The notes below the pieces were generated by a model that was not told where the DNA came from, made no database searches, and saw only the letters and a list, made by a program, of their open reading frames with translations. The position numbers and the translations under genes are program-made. Positions 61,948 to 64,000 of a stretch of 64,000 nt of DNA are shown here, piece after piece. Source of the stretch: Chondrosia reniformis (taxonomy: Eukaryota; Porifera; Demospongiae; Chondrillida; Chondrillidae); contig OX359192.1 of NCBI GenBank assembly GCA_947172415.1, forward strand, positions 3,846,501-3,910,500. The letters are read 5' to 3'. Numbering within the stretch: position 1 is the first letter of the stretch; every line of letters starts with the position of its first letter.

Positions 61948-63262
61948 CTATATGGATGCACTATTCATATGTACTAGTTATATATTTATGTACTAATTAT
62001 ATGTAATAGGTGTTTACTAGTTATAAGTCCTAGTTTTATGTACTCGTTCTATGTACTAATAGTTGTATGAACTACTTGTATGTACTATGTTTATGTACTA
62101 TTTATACGTACTAGTTATATTTTTATGTATTAGTTATATGTGGTAGATGTGTGTACTAGTTATATGTACTAATTGCAAGTACTAGTTGTATGTACTAGTT
62201 GTATGGACTAGTACTAGGTATATTTACTAGTTGTAGATACTAGTTGTATGTACTAGTTGTATGTATATACTAGTTGTATGTACTAGCTATATACTGGTTG
62301 TATGTTCTAGTTGTATGTACTAGTTGTATGTACAAATGGTAGGTTCTTTTACTAGTTATACCAGGTGCTAGGAAGGTACTAGTTGTATGTAGAAGATACT
62401 AATTTTATGTACTACTTTTATGTACTAGTTGTATGTACTATTTATATTTACAAGGTATGTGTATTTACTAGTTATATGTAGTAGGTGTATGTGCTAGTTG
62501 CATGTACTAGTTGTATGTAATAATTGTATGTACTAGTTGTATTCACTAGTTTTATGTACTAGTCTTAGTTATATTTAGTAGTTGTAGGTACTAGTTATGT
62601 ACCTGTTGTATGTACTAGTTGTATGTCTATACTAGTTATAAATAATAGCTATGCACTAGTTGTATATACAAGTTTTACGTTCTAGTATTATGTACTCGTT
62701 CTATGAACCAGTTGTATGTACTAGTTTATAGTCGTATGTACTTGTTGTATGTACTAATTGTATGTACTATGCGTATGTACTATTTTAAGTGCCAGTTATA
62801 TATGTATTTACTGGTTATATGTTTGTTTACTAGTTATATGTACTAGTTGTATGCACCAGCTGTATGTACTAGTTGTATGTACTATATTCATAATAACTAG
62901 GTATATGTGTATTTACTAGTTAAATGTAGCAGATGTATGTACTAGATATATGTCCTAGTTGTTTGTCCTAGTTGTATGGACTAGTTGAATGTACTAGTTT
63001 TATGTACTAATTGTATGTGCTAGGTGTGTGTACTATTTGGTATGTACAAGTTGTATGTACCATTTCTATGTACTAGTTATGTACCAGTTGTATATAATAG
63101 TTGTATCTATATACTAGCTGTTAATATTGTTTGTACTAGTTGTATGTACCAGTTGTATGTATATACTAATTGTAAGTACTAGGTATGTTCTAGTTGTATG
63201 TATATACTAGTTTGTTGTTTATGTAGTAGTTGTATATGCTAGCGTTATGTACTCACACTATG
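61948..63262 (+). repeat. 13-bp minisatellite, ACTAGTTGTATGT polarity
   Basis: Array block ending at ACACTATG (63255-63262), the left copy of a target duplication. Confidence 0.95.
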
Positions 63263-63353
63263 AAAAATCTAGGATACCATTTTCCTACGTGCTATATGCC
63301 TATTCTGTAAAAAGAGCCTATAGGGGAACTAAACCTAAAGAGAACTTTTGGTT
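63263..63353. mobile_element. 91-bp insertion with 8-bp target-site duplication
   Basis: Unique sequence, AAAAATCTAGGATACC... to ...GAACTTTTGGTT, is bounded by ACACTATG at 63255-63262 and 63354-63361. A related uninterrupted array sequence at about 36972-36995 (ATGTACTCGTACTATGTACA) shows what the empty site looks like. An 8-bp duplication is the size made by hAT elements, but no convincing terminal inverted repeat was found. Confidence 0.7.
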
Positions 63354-64000
63354 ACACTATGTACAAGTTGTATGTACTAGTTATGTACAAGTTGTATGTA
63401 CAAGTTATGTACCAGTTGAACATACTAGTTGTATGTAGTTGCTATGTACTAGTTGTATATACAAGTTGTATGTTCTAGTATTATGCACTCTATGAACTAG
63501 TAGTATTTACTAGTTTCTAGTTGTAAGTACTAGTTATATGTACTAGTTGTATGTACTATGTGTATGTACCAGTTGTTGATTCTTGTACTAGTTATAATAT
63601 GTACTAGGTAAATATTATTTGTATGTACTAGATACTAGTTGCATGTACTAGTTGTATGAACTAGTTTTATGAATTAGTTGTGTGTACTCTTTATATGTAC
63701 TAGTTATATCTACCAGTTATATCTACTAGTTTTATGTACTAGTGGTATGTACTAGTTATATTTACTAGCTGTATGTACTATTTGTGTACTAATTGTATGC
63801 AATAATTGTATGTACTAGTTGTAGGTTCTAGTACTACTTAAACTAGGTACTAAGGAGGGACTATATAGTTATATGTACTAGAAACTACTTGTATGTACTT
63901 CTTATATAAAGTAGTTATATGACCTAGTTGTATATACCAGTTGTATGTCCTAGTTGTATGTACCAGTTGTTTGTCCTAGCTGATTGTACTATTTACTAGT
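63354..64000 (+). repeat. 13-bp minisatellite, ACTAGTTGTATGT polarity, continues past window end
   Basis: Array continues to the last base, with the CAGTTGTTGATTCTTGTACT landmark near 63571. The array end is not in the window. Confidence 0.95.

Noticed and set aside
18393-64000. CRISPR array
   Set aside because: The 13-bp units are contiguous and degenerate, with no spacers of uniform length, and the DNA is eukaryotic.
18393-64000. Telomeric repeat
   Set aside because: The unit is 13 bp, has no G-rich/C-rich strand bias, switches polarity and is heavily interrupted, unlike TTAGGG-type repeats.

Overview
This window looks like heterochromatin-like nuclear DNA from an invertebrate animal; a sponge or cnidarian would fit, but I cannot name the taxon. 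The evidence is its AT-rich composition, GT-AG introns, CACTA, pogo/Tigger and other TA-target DNA transposons, a protein kinase with an HND catalytic loop, and a HIRAN-domain gene. I see no bacterial operons, rRNA, canonical tRNA genes or CRISPR. Nearly all long coding sequences are transposon-derived and carry at least one stop or frameshift.

Layout. (1) 1-9.0 kb is mixed sequence: the decayed 3' end of a CACTA (En/Spm) transposase (15-988); a protein kinase gene complete in one frame except for one internal TAG (1812-2990); a MITE-like inverted-repeat element whose 3' half is tandemly duplicated (3245-4112); a second MITE (4645-5376); an apparent multi-exon gene (about 5761-8521) with a 21-bp minisatellite in its first visible exon and a PD-(D/E)XK-nuclease-like last exon; and a pogo-type deletion derivative (7228-7724). 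(2) 9.04-18.39 kb is a satellite of about 35 monomers of about 250 bp. On the minus strand each monomer carries a tRNA-like, B-box-containing core followed by an A-rich stretch, so it looks like an amplified SINE. A foldback element interrupts it at 15.2-16.0 kb. (3) 18.4-64 kb is a degenerate 13-bp minisatellite (ACTAGTTGTATGT), about 29 kb once insertions are removed. Its polarity flips repeatedly, and it holds about a dozen inserted elements.

The insertions are: a decayed Tigger element (20544-22513); two members of an unusual TA-target DDE family whose second D and E are about 111 residues apart (23701-26477 and 53267-55825, the second intact but for one TAG); a Tigger-like element carrying a divergently transcribed HIRAN gene, with a recent 1.1-kb inverted duplication (32147-35507); a pogo-type MITE (43675-44182); foldback elements at 30.9, 38.3 and 50.3 kb; a pair of elements sharing a hairpin plus a GAGTTTTTAAACTC tail (30.1-30.4 and 48.8-49.1 kb); a TIR element (61180-61947); and a 91-bp insertion with an 8-bp target duplication (63263-63353).

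The genes do not form a pathway. The most interesting points are the HIRAN-plus-transposase element and its near-identical palindromic form, the long-spaced DDE family, the tRNA-cored satellite, the polarity-switching minisatellite, and a kinase and a PD-(D/E)XK-like gene within 6 kb of each other. All family assignments come from reading motifs, not from database searches.
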